Assembly: GCA_030549335.1 (NCBI GenBank) | Contig: CM060191.1 | Coordinates: 57,051,947-57,115,946, forward strand | Reading direction: 5' to 3' | Origin: Pontederia crassipes | Lineage: Eukaryota > Streptophyta > Magnoliopsida > Commelinales > Pontederiaceae | Length of the DNA: 64,000 bases | Shown here: positions 35,410 to 48,299 of the stretch, in pieces | Layout of the letters: every line of letters begins with the position of its first letter | Position numbering within the stretch: position 1 is the first letter of the stretch | Notes under the pieces: generated by a model | Told to the model about the DNA's origin: nothing | The model's database searches: none | The model's input: only the letters and a program-made list of their open reading frames with translations | Made by a program: the position numbers and the translations under genes

Positions 35410-35935
35410 TCTTCGTTCGACGCCCGATGCCAGACCTTCTCCTCCGCCTCCTCCGCCGCCTCCTCCACCGCGCCGACGTCCGCCTCCGCGACCCTCCGCC
35501 TCCTACTCCACCGCGCCCCTCCGCCGCTCTCCGCCTCCGCCGCCTCCTCCTCCGACGTCCGCCCTCTGCCTCCGCCTCCTCCACCGCGCCCCTCCGCCTA
35601 CTCCACTGCCTCCTCCACCACGCCCGTCCGTCACCTCCAATGCGCCCCTCCGCCGCCCTCCACCGCCGCCTCCGCTTCCTCCACTGCCCTCCTTCATCGT
35701 GCTGACGTCCGCCTCCTCCTCCTCCCTCCGCGCCGACGTCCGCCTCCGCTGCCTCCTCCACCGCATTGACGTCCGCCCTCCGCCGCCCTCCGCCTCCACC
35801 ACATCCTCCTTCGACGTCCGCCCTCCGCCTCCTCCACCGCAACCCTCCGCCTACTCCACCGCGCCCGTCCGTCACCTCCACCGTGCCCCTCAGCCGCCCT
35901 CCACCTCCACCGCCGCCATCCCTCACCGGTCAAGA
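35410..35935. repeat. CCG/CCT-rich low-complexity tract
   Basis: About 520 bp built from CCTCCGCC, CCGCGCC, GACGTCCGCC and TCCACCGC words, with almost all G on one strand. Open frames on both strands (Pro/Arg/Leu-rich or Gly/Arg-rich) merely translate it. It lies at the upstream side of the CACTA transposase. Confidence 0.85.
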
Positions 35936-35971
35936 AGGTACTAGTCCCCCATCATGTATGTTAAGTTAATT

Positions 35972-36280
35972 ATTAATGCATGAAGTTAAATACTACTTAA
36001 TTACTTAAAAGTTATGAACTAATGCATGTTGAGTTAAATATTACTTAATTACTTGATTTCTTGCTGTTAAGTTAGTTAGTAATGCATGTTAAGTTAAATA
36101 CTACTTAATTACTTGAAAGTTATGAACTAATGCATGTTAAGTTAAATATTACTTAATTACTTGATTGTTTTGCTGTTAAGTTAGTTAGTAATGCATGTTA
36201 AGTTAAATACTACTTAATTACTTGAAATTATTGTTGTTATAGTTACTAAGGATGTACTAAGTTAGTAATGCATGTTAAGT
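35972..36280. repeat. Tandem repeat, 108 bp period (two half-units of ~54 bp)
   Basis: GTTATGAACTAATGCATGTT at 36011 recurs at 36119. AATGCATGTTAAGTTAAATA half-units fill the stretch. It is non-coding. Confidence 0.8.
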
Positions 36281-36397
36281 TAAACTATTTTTTTTCATCC
36301 ACCCTAGAAAATCTTTTTGATCATGTTCTCATAAATTTTACTAAGGATGTACTTCCACATTCTTGGTGATAAAATGAGATTATGATTTGACAATGAA

Positions 36398-36454
36398 GTA
36401 CTTGAAACATGTGATTTTGGACTTCGTAAGTTCAAAATCACACGTTTCAAGTAC
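36398..36454. repeat. Hairpin with 22 bp arms just upstream of the CACTA transposase
   Basis: GTACTTGAAACATGTGATTTTG (36398-36419) and its near-perfect inverse at 36433-36454 (one mismatch) are separated by 13 bp. Confidence 0.85.
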
Positions 36455-38549
36455 ACGAATTTATTGACATATGGCTTAATGTTGTCCGTTACAGAAATGC
36501 TAAAGGCAGATTGTAGTTGGATTCGTCGTTGGAAGGATAAACATGAAGTCATAACTGAAGAATATAAGGATGGTGTTGATGAATTCATTAATATGACATA
36601 TCAAAATGAATGTGTTGCTTCTTCATATGGCGAAATCTTATGTCCACACCGGAAGTGCAAATATTATCAGTGAAAAGTAAGATATGATGTGCAGAAGGAT
36701 TTATATTACAACGGTTTCTTACTGACATACACCGATTGGTTCTTTCATGGCGAAGAAAGATGGGCTAAAGAAACAAGTAATGTAGATATCTTTGTGGGCA
36801 ACTCGAGCAATCCGTACAGGGACATGATACAAGATACAATGTTAGGAGAAAATGTTGGCGAAACATTGATTGAAGAAGACCCGAATCCTTTGGCTTCTAA
36901 GTTTTATAATCTTTTCAAAGAAGTAGATGAACCTTTATGGGATGGATGCGTGAAGCAAACTACACTTTCTGCAGTGACACAACTAATGAACTTAAAATCA
37001 GAATTTAATATGAGCGAAAGTTATTTTGACCGGATGCTTGCCATTATTAAGAGTATGCTTCCAGCTCCAGAGAAATTACCGGGACATTTCTACAAGTGCA
37101 AACGGTTGATGAGAGATTTAGGGTTGGAATATCAGAAGATTGATGCATGCTGCAATCATTGCATGTTGTACTACAAGGAAAACAACTCACTTATGAGTTG
37201 TTCTATTTGTGACGAGGCTAGATTCAAGCCGAAAAAGAATTCTCAAAGTTCGAAAAAAATGTGGCAATTGCAATATTTAGATACTTTCTGATTGTTCCAA
37301 CATTATAACGACTATTTCTTTCTGAAAAAACTATATCATTTATGAGGTGGCACAAAGAAGGGGCACGTGAAGATCAAAATTCAATTATACATCCTTCGGA
37401 TGCAGAGGCATGGAGATGATTTGATGCACTTCATCCTACTTTTTCTGCAGAATCATGCAATGTTAGATTAGAACTTTGCACCGAGGCTTCAATCCATTTG
37501 AAATCAAGTACTGCTTATTCATGTTGGCTAGTTTTTGTGACACCTTATAATTTGCCTCCAAGCATGTGTATGAGACGAGAGAATATATTGCTTACCTGAA
37601 TGATCCCGGGTCCTCGATCTCCTGGTAAAAGTTTAGATGTTTACTTAAGACCTTCGATTGATGAACTCAAGATGTTGTGGGAGGATGGCGTGATTACCTA
37701 TGACAAATCTAAAAAGAAAAATTTCATTATGAGACCGCATTAATGTAGAACATAAGTGATTTTTCGGCATATAGAATATTGAGTTGTTGGAGTACGAAAG
37801 GAAAACTTGCTTATCCCATATGTGGATAGAATACAAAATCCTTTTATTTGAAAAATTATAAGAAAGTTTGATGGTTTGATTGTCATAGGATGTTTTTGCC
37901 ATTAGAGAATTCAATGCGTCATGATCGAAACTCATTTAAAAAGAATACATCCGAGAACACTTTGTCTCCAACTCATTTGACGAGAAAAGAATTGCTAGAG
38001 CAAATAAACAAGCTTAGTGAAGTTTCATTTGGACTGAAGGCTGGTAGTTATAAGCAAATTGGGTTTGGAAGTAAACATAATTGGGAGAAAAGAAATATTT
38101 TTAAGGAGTTGCCTTATTGGTCTTCATACTTGGTACGTCATAACTTGGCCGTCATGCATGTGGAGAAGAACGTATTTGACAACATCTTCAACACTATTAT
38201 GGATGTTAAAGGAAGAACAAAAGATAGCATATAGACTCGCGAAGACATGAAATTAATATGTAAAAGACCAGAGTTAGATATTATTCATCTTCAAAATAGT
38301 AAACGCAAAAAGCCAAAAGCTACTTATGTCTTGAGCAGTGATCAAAGAAAAGTGGTTTTCGAATGGGTAAAGCAATTGAAATTCCCCAACGGATATGCAT
38401 CAAACATATCTCATTATTTTAACTTGGACAATGGGAAGATACACGGGATGAAAAGTCATGATTGTCATATTTTTATGCAAAGGCTGCTTCGAATTGCCTT
38501 TAAACAACCTTTGCCAAAGGCCATTGATGCATGCAAAATACAACATATT

Positions 38550-40150
38550 TTATATTATTATTTTAATTATTTTTTTGTAATTTGATCATGGCATGCATCA
38601 TTTTTAGTCACTTTTAGTCATAATTCAGGATTTATTGATTTTTAATTATTAATTCTCTTAATATTTTAATTATAGATGGATTAATTAAATTTTAATAATT
38701 ATTTTGCAGGAAAAATCGAATACATGATTATCCAAGTATTATATTTGAGCAAGAATGAACGTATCGGTCGAGAATTCCAACCCCAAAGATCATATCGGCC
38801 GATAAATCATCAGAGATATGTCTGTATCGGCCGAGAACTCCATCGTATCGCCCGAGAACTCCAAGACAAAGAGATGTATCGGCCGAGAAATTCATATCAA
38901 TCATGTTTTACAGCCGTAAAAATCCAATTTTATCTCATCCTTATCGGCCGATATCTTTGGGTACAAAAGAGTTTTGTGGCCGAGATTATAAAGTATTTTA
39001 TTGTTTTGGCCGAGATATGAAGGGGGTAAAGATAAAAAGATGTTATCTCACAAATTTAAAGTTGACTGTACGATATCACGACCGTGATCAAATTGAAGAC
39101 CGTCCGCACCTTATAAATAGAGGAGAGAGCCATCATCCCAATTGGTGATCTGAAGTTCAGGTTTCTTCCACGGCGAGTCGTGAGTCTACTGGCTACGACC
39201 AAGAGGAGAGAGGTGCGACGACTGGAAGTTGATCGCGACTCTGATCAAGTCCGAGAGGTTGCCCGACTGTCTGCCCGTGATCTGAGGATCCTATTTTATT
39301 CTTGGTGTAATTCTTCCAATTATTATTTTTATTTTGTTATTATCTCTCCATAATTTCTAGGTTGATCTCCATATTTCTATTTATTTTATTTTAGGAGATT
39401 ATTATTGAAGGGAAATGTTTGGATCCTATATTATTTATTTTAATCTTTTCTGAGCAATTAGTTAATTGTGCTTAGTGCTTTTGATTTAATTATTTGGATT
39501 TATGAGTTGAGTAATTACCAGTTTGTGGACTATTTAATTTCTGAATTCATTAATTAAATTAATTAATTTTATATGAAATTAATAATTGATATAAATTTGA
39601 TAACTAGTGTGTGGAGAATCAAGTTTTTGTGGTTTATTAATCTATACCAGTTTGTAGAGTGATTAATAGTCTAGGGAATTTAATTTAATACATCTTAATT
39701 TTAATAAGATTTGATGGGATGCCAGTTTGTGGAGACTTCAATTCTTATTAATTTAAGATAGTTTAATTTGCATACTTAGATTGAGGGGATGCCAGTTTGT
39801 GGAGACTGCAATTTAATCATGTCAAGTTAATAATTTAGGGGGACTCTAATTCATCATTAAAGATTAAATTTATCTTTTCTGGTTCAAATATTTATCCCGA
39901 TCTATTTTCATCCTAAGGCCAACTTCAACACCACTATCTTATTTTCTTTATTTTATTTTACAAAACCCCTTTTCCAAAATTCCATGTTTTTCTTTTCTCT
40001 TATTAATTTATAAATTCAGATAGTGAATTAATAATATTCCTCATGTGTTCGACTCTCTTACTCCTATTTTCTATATTATTTGAGAGACTAGTGCACTTGC
40101 TAGCGATTTTACTTTGCTACATCATTTTACGCATCAACCATCCGAGAGGT
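38550..40150 (+). mobile_element. LTR-like insertion inside the CACTA transposase
   Basis: About 1.6 kb with no transposase homology splits the reading frame. It has an array of TATCGGCCGA motifs (38760-39015), a TATA-like CTTATAAATAGAGG at about 39110, four GATGCCAGTTTGTGGAGAC-type repeats (39520-39810), and a tail reading GTGCACTTGC...TTTTACGCATCA. That looks like a solo LTR with upstream repeats, promoter and transcribed part. Exact ends and target duplication were not resolved. Confidence 0.5.
38760..39015. repeat. Palindromic TCGGCCGA motif array
   Basis: TATCGG(C/T)CGA(G/T) occurs at least five times, plus variants (ATCGCCCGAG, TGGCCGAGAT). The spacing is irregular, 20-60 bp, and the array lies upstream of the TATA-like site. 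Confidence 0.75.
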
Positions 40151-41771
40151 TTTAACATAATTACTTATGTTCTTTAAAGAGCTTTGTGCATCCATCGCTC
40201 GGAAAGAAGACATATCTCTGTTAGAGGCTTCTATTGTGATTATCGTGTGCAAGGCTGAGAAGATATTTTCACCTTCTTTCTTTGATGTGATAGAACATTT
40301 GATTGTACATCTATCATATGAAACAAAAATTGCTAGTCCGATTCAGTATCGATGGATGTATCCTTTCGAAAGGTGCATGTTATATTTGAAAAGGAAGACG
40401 AAAAATAAGGCAAAAATTGAAGGCTCCATATGTGAAGCATATTTCATTAAGGAGGTGTCAAACTTCACTTCAAAATACTTTGAGCCACACATACAATCAC
40501 GACACACCCAAGTTCCAAGAAACGATGATGGTGGTGAAGGAGAAGTTGATATGAATATTCTATCCATCTTCAAGTACCCATGTCGACTTCTTGGTGTAGG
40601 ATGCAAAGTTAGAATGACAGAGATCTCATCGTCGTTGAGAATTATGTTCTTGCAAATTATATCAAAGTGACGCCATATTTCGAGTAAGGCAATTTGTTAT
40701 AATTTGTTATATAATTTAAAGTTAATTATTGCTATATGATTGTATTAATTGAAAACTATGGATTCAGGAAATTCGAAGAATTACAATGAGAAATCAATCC
40801 GTTAATTTCAAACGATGAGTTATTGAAACTACGAGATGAACATTTTGTCGATTGGTTGAGATGTGAAGTGAGAAAGCTTTCCGCTTGTTCTTAATTGTTA
40901 TAAGTTCGTAACTTTTAATAAATTTCTTGTAGGTTATTAATGGCTCAGTCATAGAAAACAAAAATACGAGATCTCGATCATGGCCCGAAGAAACAAGTTC
41001 TTAGCTACTGCGGCGTCATAGTCAATGGATATCGGTTCCATATAGAAGAATATAGTTGACAACGTTCAACTATTAATAGTGGCATATGTGTTCTAGGAAG
41101 CATGTACGAGGACGACGACTTTGATTACTACGGTGTTATAGAAGACATCCTAGAATTGTCTTATTTGGAAAAATCTAACAAAGTCGTGGTGCTAAAATGC
41201 CGTTGGTTCGATCCAGAGAAAGGAGTTCGGATCGATCAAAAGTTTAAATTGATGGATATTAACCCTCGGTCGAGACTTCAATCATACGATCCATTCATAT
41301 TGGCGGAACAAGCACAATAAATGTACTACACTAAGTATCCATCGAAAAGAACGGATGAATGATGGGCGTTATGCAAGGTGAGGAGTAGACTATTCTTAGC
41401 AGAAACAATGGTAGATGACAATGAACATCATCCGTACACAACGATGTGCCCATGGATGATTACTATCAAGAAGATAGAGTGAATGAGACGATTGATGTGG
41501 CCGATGGAGTTGAGAATTTTCAATTGGTCGATGACGCTAAGCCAATGGAAGAGTTCAATTCAAATGACCTCTTGGATGTGAACTTTGATAATTTCATTGA
41601 CGATGACTCGAACCAAGATTATAACGACGATGATTAAGATGATGAAAATGGATCAGAATACGAAACAAACGAATGAATCCCGTAGTTATTCTAATGACAT
41701 AAGCTTTTTTACTTTTTTTAAGTTATATATGGTTATCGATAATAAGAGAAGTTTCTTTCTTTTTTTCAATC

Positions 41772-44064
41772 ATGGTTACTAGGGGTCGAGCTTCTGGGTC
41801 ATCTCGCTCTTCCAGGCGTTCACTCCAGATGAGTCAACCATGACAACCACCAGGTAATATATTTATTATGAGCTACTTATTTATAGTTGATTATAATAGT
41901 TAAATTCCTTTTTTAATAATATCAGTTCCTCCGCCGTCGACGGGGCACGTAGCCGAATCGTCACATAGTAGGCAATCCATTGGTGGGTCTGCTCAGCGTA
42001 TCACTCTAGGTATGTGACACATTGTAGGTGATACACAGTAGGAGATAGAGTTTTTAGAATATTTTGCTTTTGTGACAGTTGCTCCACCGTCGACGGAGAA
42101 CATAGTCAATGCGTCTCGATCGCATGACGACGATCGTCATGTAACATCAGGTTATTTTTTGTATATTCCATAATTTTATATAGGAGCCAAATTTTATGTA
42201 TTTTCTTATGATGACAGTTGCTACCCCACCGCCACCGTCAAAAATACCAGACGCTTCATCACATTCTAGCGTTGGCGAGCGACATCTTACGCTAGGTGAT
42301 ATATTTATTATTATTGACATTTCTCAATTAATTATATTAATTATTTTTTAATAATGTCAGTTGCTACGCCGCGATAGCACAGCACCTGACTCAATTCATT
42401 CAGACGAACGAACTGTCACTGATCATGCAATACACATCAATCGATGTGAGAACATTACTGTACATCTATCAATTATTACAATTTTAATTTGGTATGACAC
42501 TAATGATTTATTATGTATTAAGGCCCATAGATGATGTCGAACCTTCACAGCCTACCCCAGTTGTACCGGATGATGATTCCTCTTCGAGTGATGAAGAGGG
42601 GTTACACGATAATGGGGTGGTCACTGTGAATAGTATTGCTCGACTGTAAGTTAAATAAGTTGTACAAATTTTGTTATAGTTTTGGTAATCATTGAAAATT
42701 AATTCTTCTTTTTAACTGGCAGGACCACTTTCATACCCGCTAGTATCGTGTGGGATGTCAGTGCTCTCGTTCCTTCCCACTTGTCGGAAGGGACAGGATC
42801 TTAGAAAGATGTCCTAATTCAAGTGTTGGATGACATCTTTCGAGCCTTTACGGTACTATCTTCTATTTGAGTTACATAATTGAATTTATATTATCTCAAA
42901 AGTACTAAGTTTTAACGTATTTTGCAGGAGGCAAATCAGTTTCATCCGAATCTTAGTTTAGAGATGCTCCGGAGAGCTTTTGAGGAGGTCGCTATGAAAC
43001 GCCTTCGAAATCGATTATACAAATTTCGTAAGGTCATCACGTCCGCCGGCCTTACTTTGGAGCAGGGCATACAATGATGCAAGGCATATTAGGCGCTCGA
43101 TTTGGAAGTCCTTATCTAGGAAGTGGTAAGTATGTTTACTTTTAAATTTTTTTATTAAATTTATAGTTTTTGAAAGTCTAACTATTTGATGTTCATAAAA
43201 GACGGATGAACGATGGCAAAGGAAGTCGGAAAAGACAAGAGTTAACCGTCTTTCGAAGCCCGAGGCACACATCCACACAGGGGGGTCGATGTGATTTGAC
43301 AAGCATCGACGACGCATGATAATTTACATATAAATTCAATTTATCAACTCTTTTGGCTTATACTTGTATTATCAAATTTGAAACTTTATCGTTGAAGGAG
43401 AAAGAAAACGGTACCGTAGACTTTCACGCGGTCTATGAGGCAACGCATAAGAGCCGAAAAACAAACGATCTAGTCACGCCCACTGCTCGTAGGCTTCTGG
43501 TATGTCTCATGACATGGTCATTTAGTTCTTGACATTAGTGCACTATTTTTGAAATACACAACGTTTAAATTTTTTAGGATGAGTATAATGCGAAAAATGG
43601 CTGAAAAGTATGGAGATGATCCAAGTACTCAGCCACCAGGTAATGTTTCTTCGTTGGTTTAGTCATGTTTTTAATTTATGTGTTTCTTGATATATAATTT
43701 ATATATTATATGATTGTATAATTTTTTTATTTCGTAGAGGCCCCTACTGTTTGGGAGGAGGTGGCCGGCACGACACGATGGGATACTTACGTGGCCTCAA
43801 CACAGCCACTCAGATACCTAGGAGGATCAGAGGATATGCAGGAGGTGCATCTGCTTCGAGCTCATCCGCTGCACCTGATATGACGCAGCTATCACAGCAG
43901 TTATCGGCGCAGATATCGCAGCAGGTGTCACAGCAGTTGTCGCAGCAATTGGCTCCGATATTGTAGGCAATTCAGGGATTGATCCCGACGCAGAATCCAT
44001 CCCCGCGAGGCCATGGACCGAGCACGTTTGGGTCGAATGTCCAGAATGATAACAATAACTCCTA
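41772..44064 (+). pseudogene. CACTA second gene (plant transposase family), with duplicated mini-exons
   Basis: ATG at 41772 opens MVTRGRASGSSRSSRRS, then a stop. Next come short phase-1 exons 41926-42009, 42079-42150 and 42218-42295, each starting TTNCTNC and coding (V)(P/A)(P/T)PP(S). A fourth, decayed one begins at 42361. Later exons include 42533-42645 (DDDSSSSDEEG), 42723-42852 (PASIVWDVSALVPS), 42928-43125 (FHPNLSLEMLRRAFEE), 43400-43498 (FHAVYEATHKSRK), 43578-43640 and 43738-44064. The ending VYEATHK...EKYGDDPSTQP is typical of the Ptta/En-Spm accessory protein. Stops exist in several exons. Confidence 0.78.
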
Positions 44065-44329
44065 AGCTTAGGATAGAAACAACCAAACAAAGCTTTTGTT
44101 ACTTATAGATTTAGATATACATATAGTTTGTTACTTTGGTTTATTACTTTTCGTATTCTTATGTTAAATATTATGCCTATGATGCTCTTATATTGCATGT
44201 GATGCTCTTATACTGCTTGTGATGCTTTTATATTGCCTGTGATGAATATCAATGCATTTTTATATGTATTATATAATTGTATGGTTTGGGAAGGGGAAAA
44301 ATGAGGATTGAATGGATAAAAAAAATCTG

Positions 44330-44777
44330 AACCTAGCGACTCCATAGCATCCCATTAGCGTCGCAACGATTGTCGACGCTGCGTTAAATATATCGTACTT
44401 AGCGCCATATTCGTATCTCATTGTGACGCGTACACGATCATATTTGCGTCACTTCAGCGCCTTTCTAGCCCCTACAGTAGCGACTCGTGGGCGCCAGAAT
44501 AGCGCCTCATGTCTTGTGCGTTGACTCAGCGATGCACGTCTTCTTCGCATAGCCGTAAACATCGCGTCTTAATAACGTCGAGATAGTGTCAACAAGTGGC
44601 GCTAGTTGCGTCTCATTTTCTTTGACTTTAGTGCGACGTCACTAGCCACCGATTTCCAGCGTCCCACTTTTGCGGCGCTAGTTGGACGCTAATAAGACGC
44701 TCTTCACAATAGAGACGTAATAGCGCCTTCCTAGCGTCGCCTATTTTGAGTCGCTAATTGTCAATTTTCTTGTAGTG
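44330..44777. repeat. Right subterminal repeats and terminus of the CACTA element
   Basis: Many copies of AGCG(T/C)C, GACGC and GGCGCTA words on both strands end in TTTTCTTGTAGTG. They mirror the left subterminal zone. Confidence 0.85.
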
Positions 44778-46259
44778 TGATAAGGATCATGAAAGAAAAT
44801 GAAATAATACAAGATGGGGAAATGAATGGAGAAAAAAGATAACGGAGATACATGTAAACTTTAGATACGTTAGATCGAGAAAGGATTAAAAGAGAATTCT
44901 TCTATCCACCCGACACAATTCTGTTTATGCTCTTGTCACATTTTTGGCAAGTTGCTACTAGTAGAATAAAGTGATCTTGGAATTCTAAAATCACTGAGAT
45001 TTGAGTATTTACAGGAGAAACATAAAAACTAAACAAAATAATACAAATAGAGCACAACTGGAAAAGTTATAAGTTATCATATCTGCATACTTCCAATAAC
45101 TAAGTAATGGAAAAAAATATATCCACTAACTACAACTTCATTAACCTAAGAAGGCAGAAAAGCGAATAATAAAAAAAAACTTATGGAATATAACTACGTT
45201 AGATTGTGTTTTTTTCCTGATGGAATCATATATACTTCGCCAGGCTTAGTTATGAAGACGTTAGTATCTTGTTTGTAGAAGCCAATAGCTGTAGCCGGCA
45301 AGCCATCAGTAACCAAATTTACCCAACTCAGTTGATATGGTAAACAAGATGCAATTTGGAAAGCAAACTGAGAAAGAGTAAATATTAGGTAGTAATAAGA
45401 AGCAAGATATCAGGTCCATAATCAATTGTCCACGTACTGCGTCAGCAAATTTTTTTTTTTAAATGAGAAAGGACGAGTAGGAAGATGGTAGTCATCCAAT
45501 AGTTCCATTAAGGTCAGCAGAAGGCCAAAAAAACAAAATGACAGCCGGACAACACCCTATATCAAATAAGACTTCATATTTGTTTGTAACATTAAGAAAT
45601 GTGATGTGATATGCTCAGATATCTAAAGCTGTCACAAATACCATTTGCATGGCAAAGCAGAATATTTTCGTTGTTGCTTTATGAACAGTTTATTTAGAAT
45701 TAGTGAATAACTACAATTTCTGAACAAGATTCATCAAGACTTGTCTTCTTAACATACATTTAAACTAGAGTTGTATAACTATGTAACTAGAATATCAGGG
45801 ATATGGCAGAAGATTGACACAAACACAGGTTACTATTCTTTAAAAACACCCAAAAATCGATGAGGTTACAAGAAGTAATGTATCAGGCATTCCAAGCACT
45901 TCAACAATAAAAATAGAAAAGATCATATACCGGATGAAATGCTTTGTGTTATCGTATATAGCTCTTCCTTCTGCAACAACCTGTTCAGAATCATATCTAC
46001 AATAAATGACAACAAAAAAAGTAAGATATGTCTAATAAGATATAAGCACCCCTATTACAATTGATCAGAAATCTTAATTTCAAGACATACCGCAACTATT
46101 GAAGCAAAGTTATCATCAGCCAATACCATATCTGAGGCACTCTGCAAAAAATATAATATATTGTGAATAGATTGAAAGTTAAGAACTAAGGGCTGTTTTA
46201 TGAAATTTTCAATTCAAAATTCCAATTCCGAATACAAGCAAAAACAGGAAAACAAGTCA

Positions 46260-46385
<126 letters not shown>

Positions 46386-48299
46386 TCACAACAATATTAT
46401 AAACACAAATCCTCTTTTTTTTCTTTTTGGAAGGATAGCAATTTCTATATTGAAAATGAAGCACTTCTTGGTAAATGTCTTTCACTAAGTATACTGCATA
46501 TACGCAATTCAACTCTATTGTCTTTTCTCCTACTGCAATCATCTTTCGAACCTGTCCCAGCATACAAAGTCTTGCTCACTGCCGGTTCAAATATCATGAG
46601 CCAAAAGCCATTATGGAGGGTAGTCATTCATCCACAGCGTCATTAACTATAGGGGTATTCACCAAGGTAATCCCTTTCTTCTATCTTTTTTTTTTATCAA
46701 AGAATGTATAAAGTTTCAAAGTAACAAGGGCATCATACAAGATGAAAACTTATTGGGAGAAAATAGTGGTGGTTTTTTTTTTTTTTGTGGATTCCTTGAT
46801 GAGACATTTTGGCATGATGCTTGAAGCTGAAAACTAAGGCCTTCATGGTGGTCACTGCACATAAATGATACAAACTGCCAAGGCGGCGCACAAAGAAAAT
46901 AATTTAGAAAGAAATCTTCTTTTTTTCCTGAGGGAAGACGGGATTGACTACATCACTAAAAGGAAGTGCACATAAGGGACACAAAAGACAACAAACATCA
47001 TAGTCAAATGAGCAGATTATATTACAGATGAAACACATAAAAGGTCATCATTTTCACTTCATGAAAATATGAACACATCATGAAAGGATTTATTTAGAAA
47101 CTTACATGAAAGACATTCTAAGACAAAACCACGTAAAAGCAAAGAGTTTTATAGAAGCTTATCTGAGTAACTCAACAACTGGCCTGGTTTGTATAAACAA
47201 CTGGAATAAAAAATATAGCTTAACAATATTAAATTAATATCAAAGGGAAATTTTAAAACACGGGTGCCACACAAGACAAATCTTCCTAAATGACTTTTTC
47301 TCAAGAAGGTTCCTTCCGTGACTAATGGCATGAAGACATCCAAGACTAACACATAATGTGTTAGCTTTCAAGCATCAGTAGCAAGTAGAATAATAATACA
47401 GAGCACATAGACAAAACTTAAGCTAAAATTGAAAACTATTGATTTAGATCCACTATAGATTGAGGCTCCCTTTGATTATACAAGTGGCAACTGATGTGTT
47501 GAGATGCTACTTCAAGTCTGTAGCATTATCAATATATTGAGTAATCAAATTACAAAAAACTTTATGACATCACTAATAGTTAATTACATACCAGAATTCA
47601 AGTCCAAGATTTTCATCACACTGAGTAAACAAATTTCAGGTAGTTGGTTCACCAATATATTTTTCAATAATAATCACAATAATTACAGCAAAAGAACTAT
47701 GCAGACATAAATTTTGGTAGATGCTAGACCTGTAAAAGGTCCAAAATTGTTTGACAAGTAAAGAAATTCTTTGGGATTAGAAATAAAGTTATTGTATAAC
47801 AGATGATCTACCTCGTAACGAGCATCATCCATTGAAGAGCCAGTGATCGTTGGAGTGGAGGAAGTTCTTCAAACCCTGAGGCCGTATAAGAGTATCCAGT
47901 AAAATCATCTAAATGCTCAGAAACACCTATCCTCCGACATAAGGATTCAACTGTAGACTAACAGAGCAAACAAAGCATTTCATTTGAATGTCAAATCTTT
48001 GAGAAAAGGTGACCATGCTTCTTACCACTATAACTCCTATGCCAGCACACATACATTAAAGCATAGCATGCCTGGTCATCCATCGCTCATCTCCCATTTC
48101 TCACTACAAGTTTACAAGTGGTACATTGATGCGAAGTCAATCATGGTCAGTACTAGTTAGAGCGGTTTCAACCACGATTTCGTATGTGAAAAAAAGAAGG
48201 CAATTCATAATAGTTTGACAGCCTCACAAAGAATTGTTGTACATTCTCCACCATTGTGAACATCACAGCTGCAAAAGAACACATGAACATTTTACATAA

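Larger units (their letters stand above)
36464..41636 (+). pseudogene. CACTA tnp2-like transposase, broken
   Basis: 36494-36673 is the transposase-associated domain (SWIRRWKD...EYKDGVDEFI, CPHRKCKYY). 36689-37291 enters the TNP2 domain (PLWDGCVKQTTLSAVTQLM, CNHCMLYYKEN...SCSICDEARF). 37330-37740 keeps MRWHKEG, CWLVFVTPYNLPPSMC and IPGPRSP with shifts. 37890-38240 gives SYLVRHNLAVMHVEKNVFDN. 38247-38540 reaches HDCHIFMQRLLRIAF. After a ~1.6 kb insertion come the DUF4218 part (40167-40620: FFKELCASIA, YRWMYPFERC) and the DUF4216 part (41102-41340: DYYGVIEDILEL, CRWFDPEKGV). The acidic tail ends at 41636. Intact versions cut CACTA ends; this copy has many stops. Confidence 0.85.
33779..44777 (+). 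mobile_element. CACTA (En/Spm) transposon, 11.0 kb, in the ATPase remnant
   Basis: The right end, read inward, is CACTACAAGAAAATTGAC. The left end is CAATACAAGAAAATGGGT (one mismatch in the first 14). The 3 bp duplication TGA flanks it (33776-33778, 44778-44780). Both ends carry dense subterminal motifs (AGCGTC, GACGC, GGCGCT; 33779-34130, 34490-34680, 35170-35340 and 44330-44777) where element proteins bind in En/Spm. The interior has a tnp2-type transposase pseudogene and a second gene, both on the plus strand, opposite to the host ATPase. Confidence 0.93.

Noticed and set aside
35399..35969. Glycine/arginine-rich or proline-rich proteins encoded on either strand
   Set aside because: The sequence is simple CCG/CCT repeat, open in several frames at once, with no start context or splice partners.
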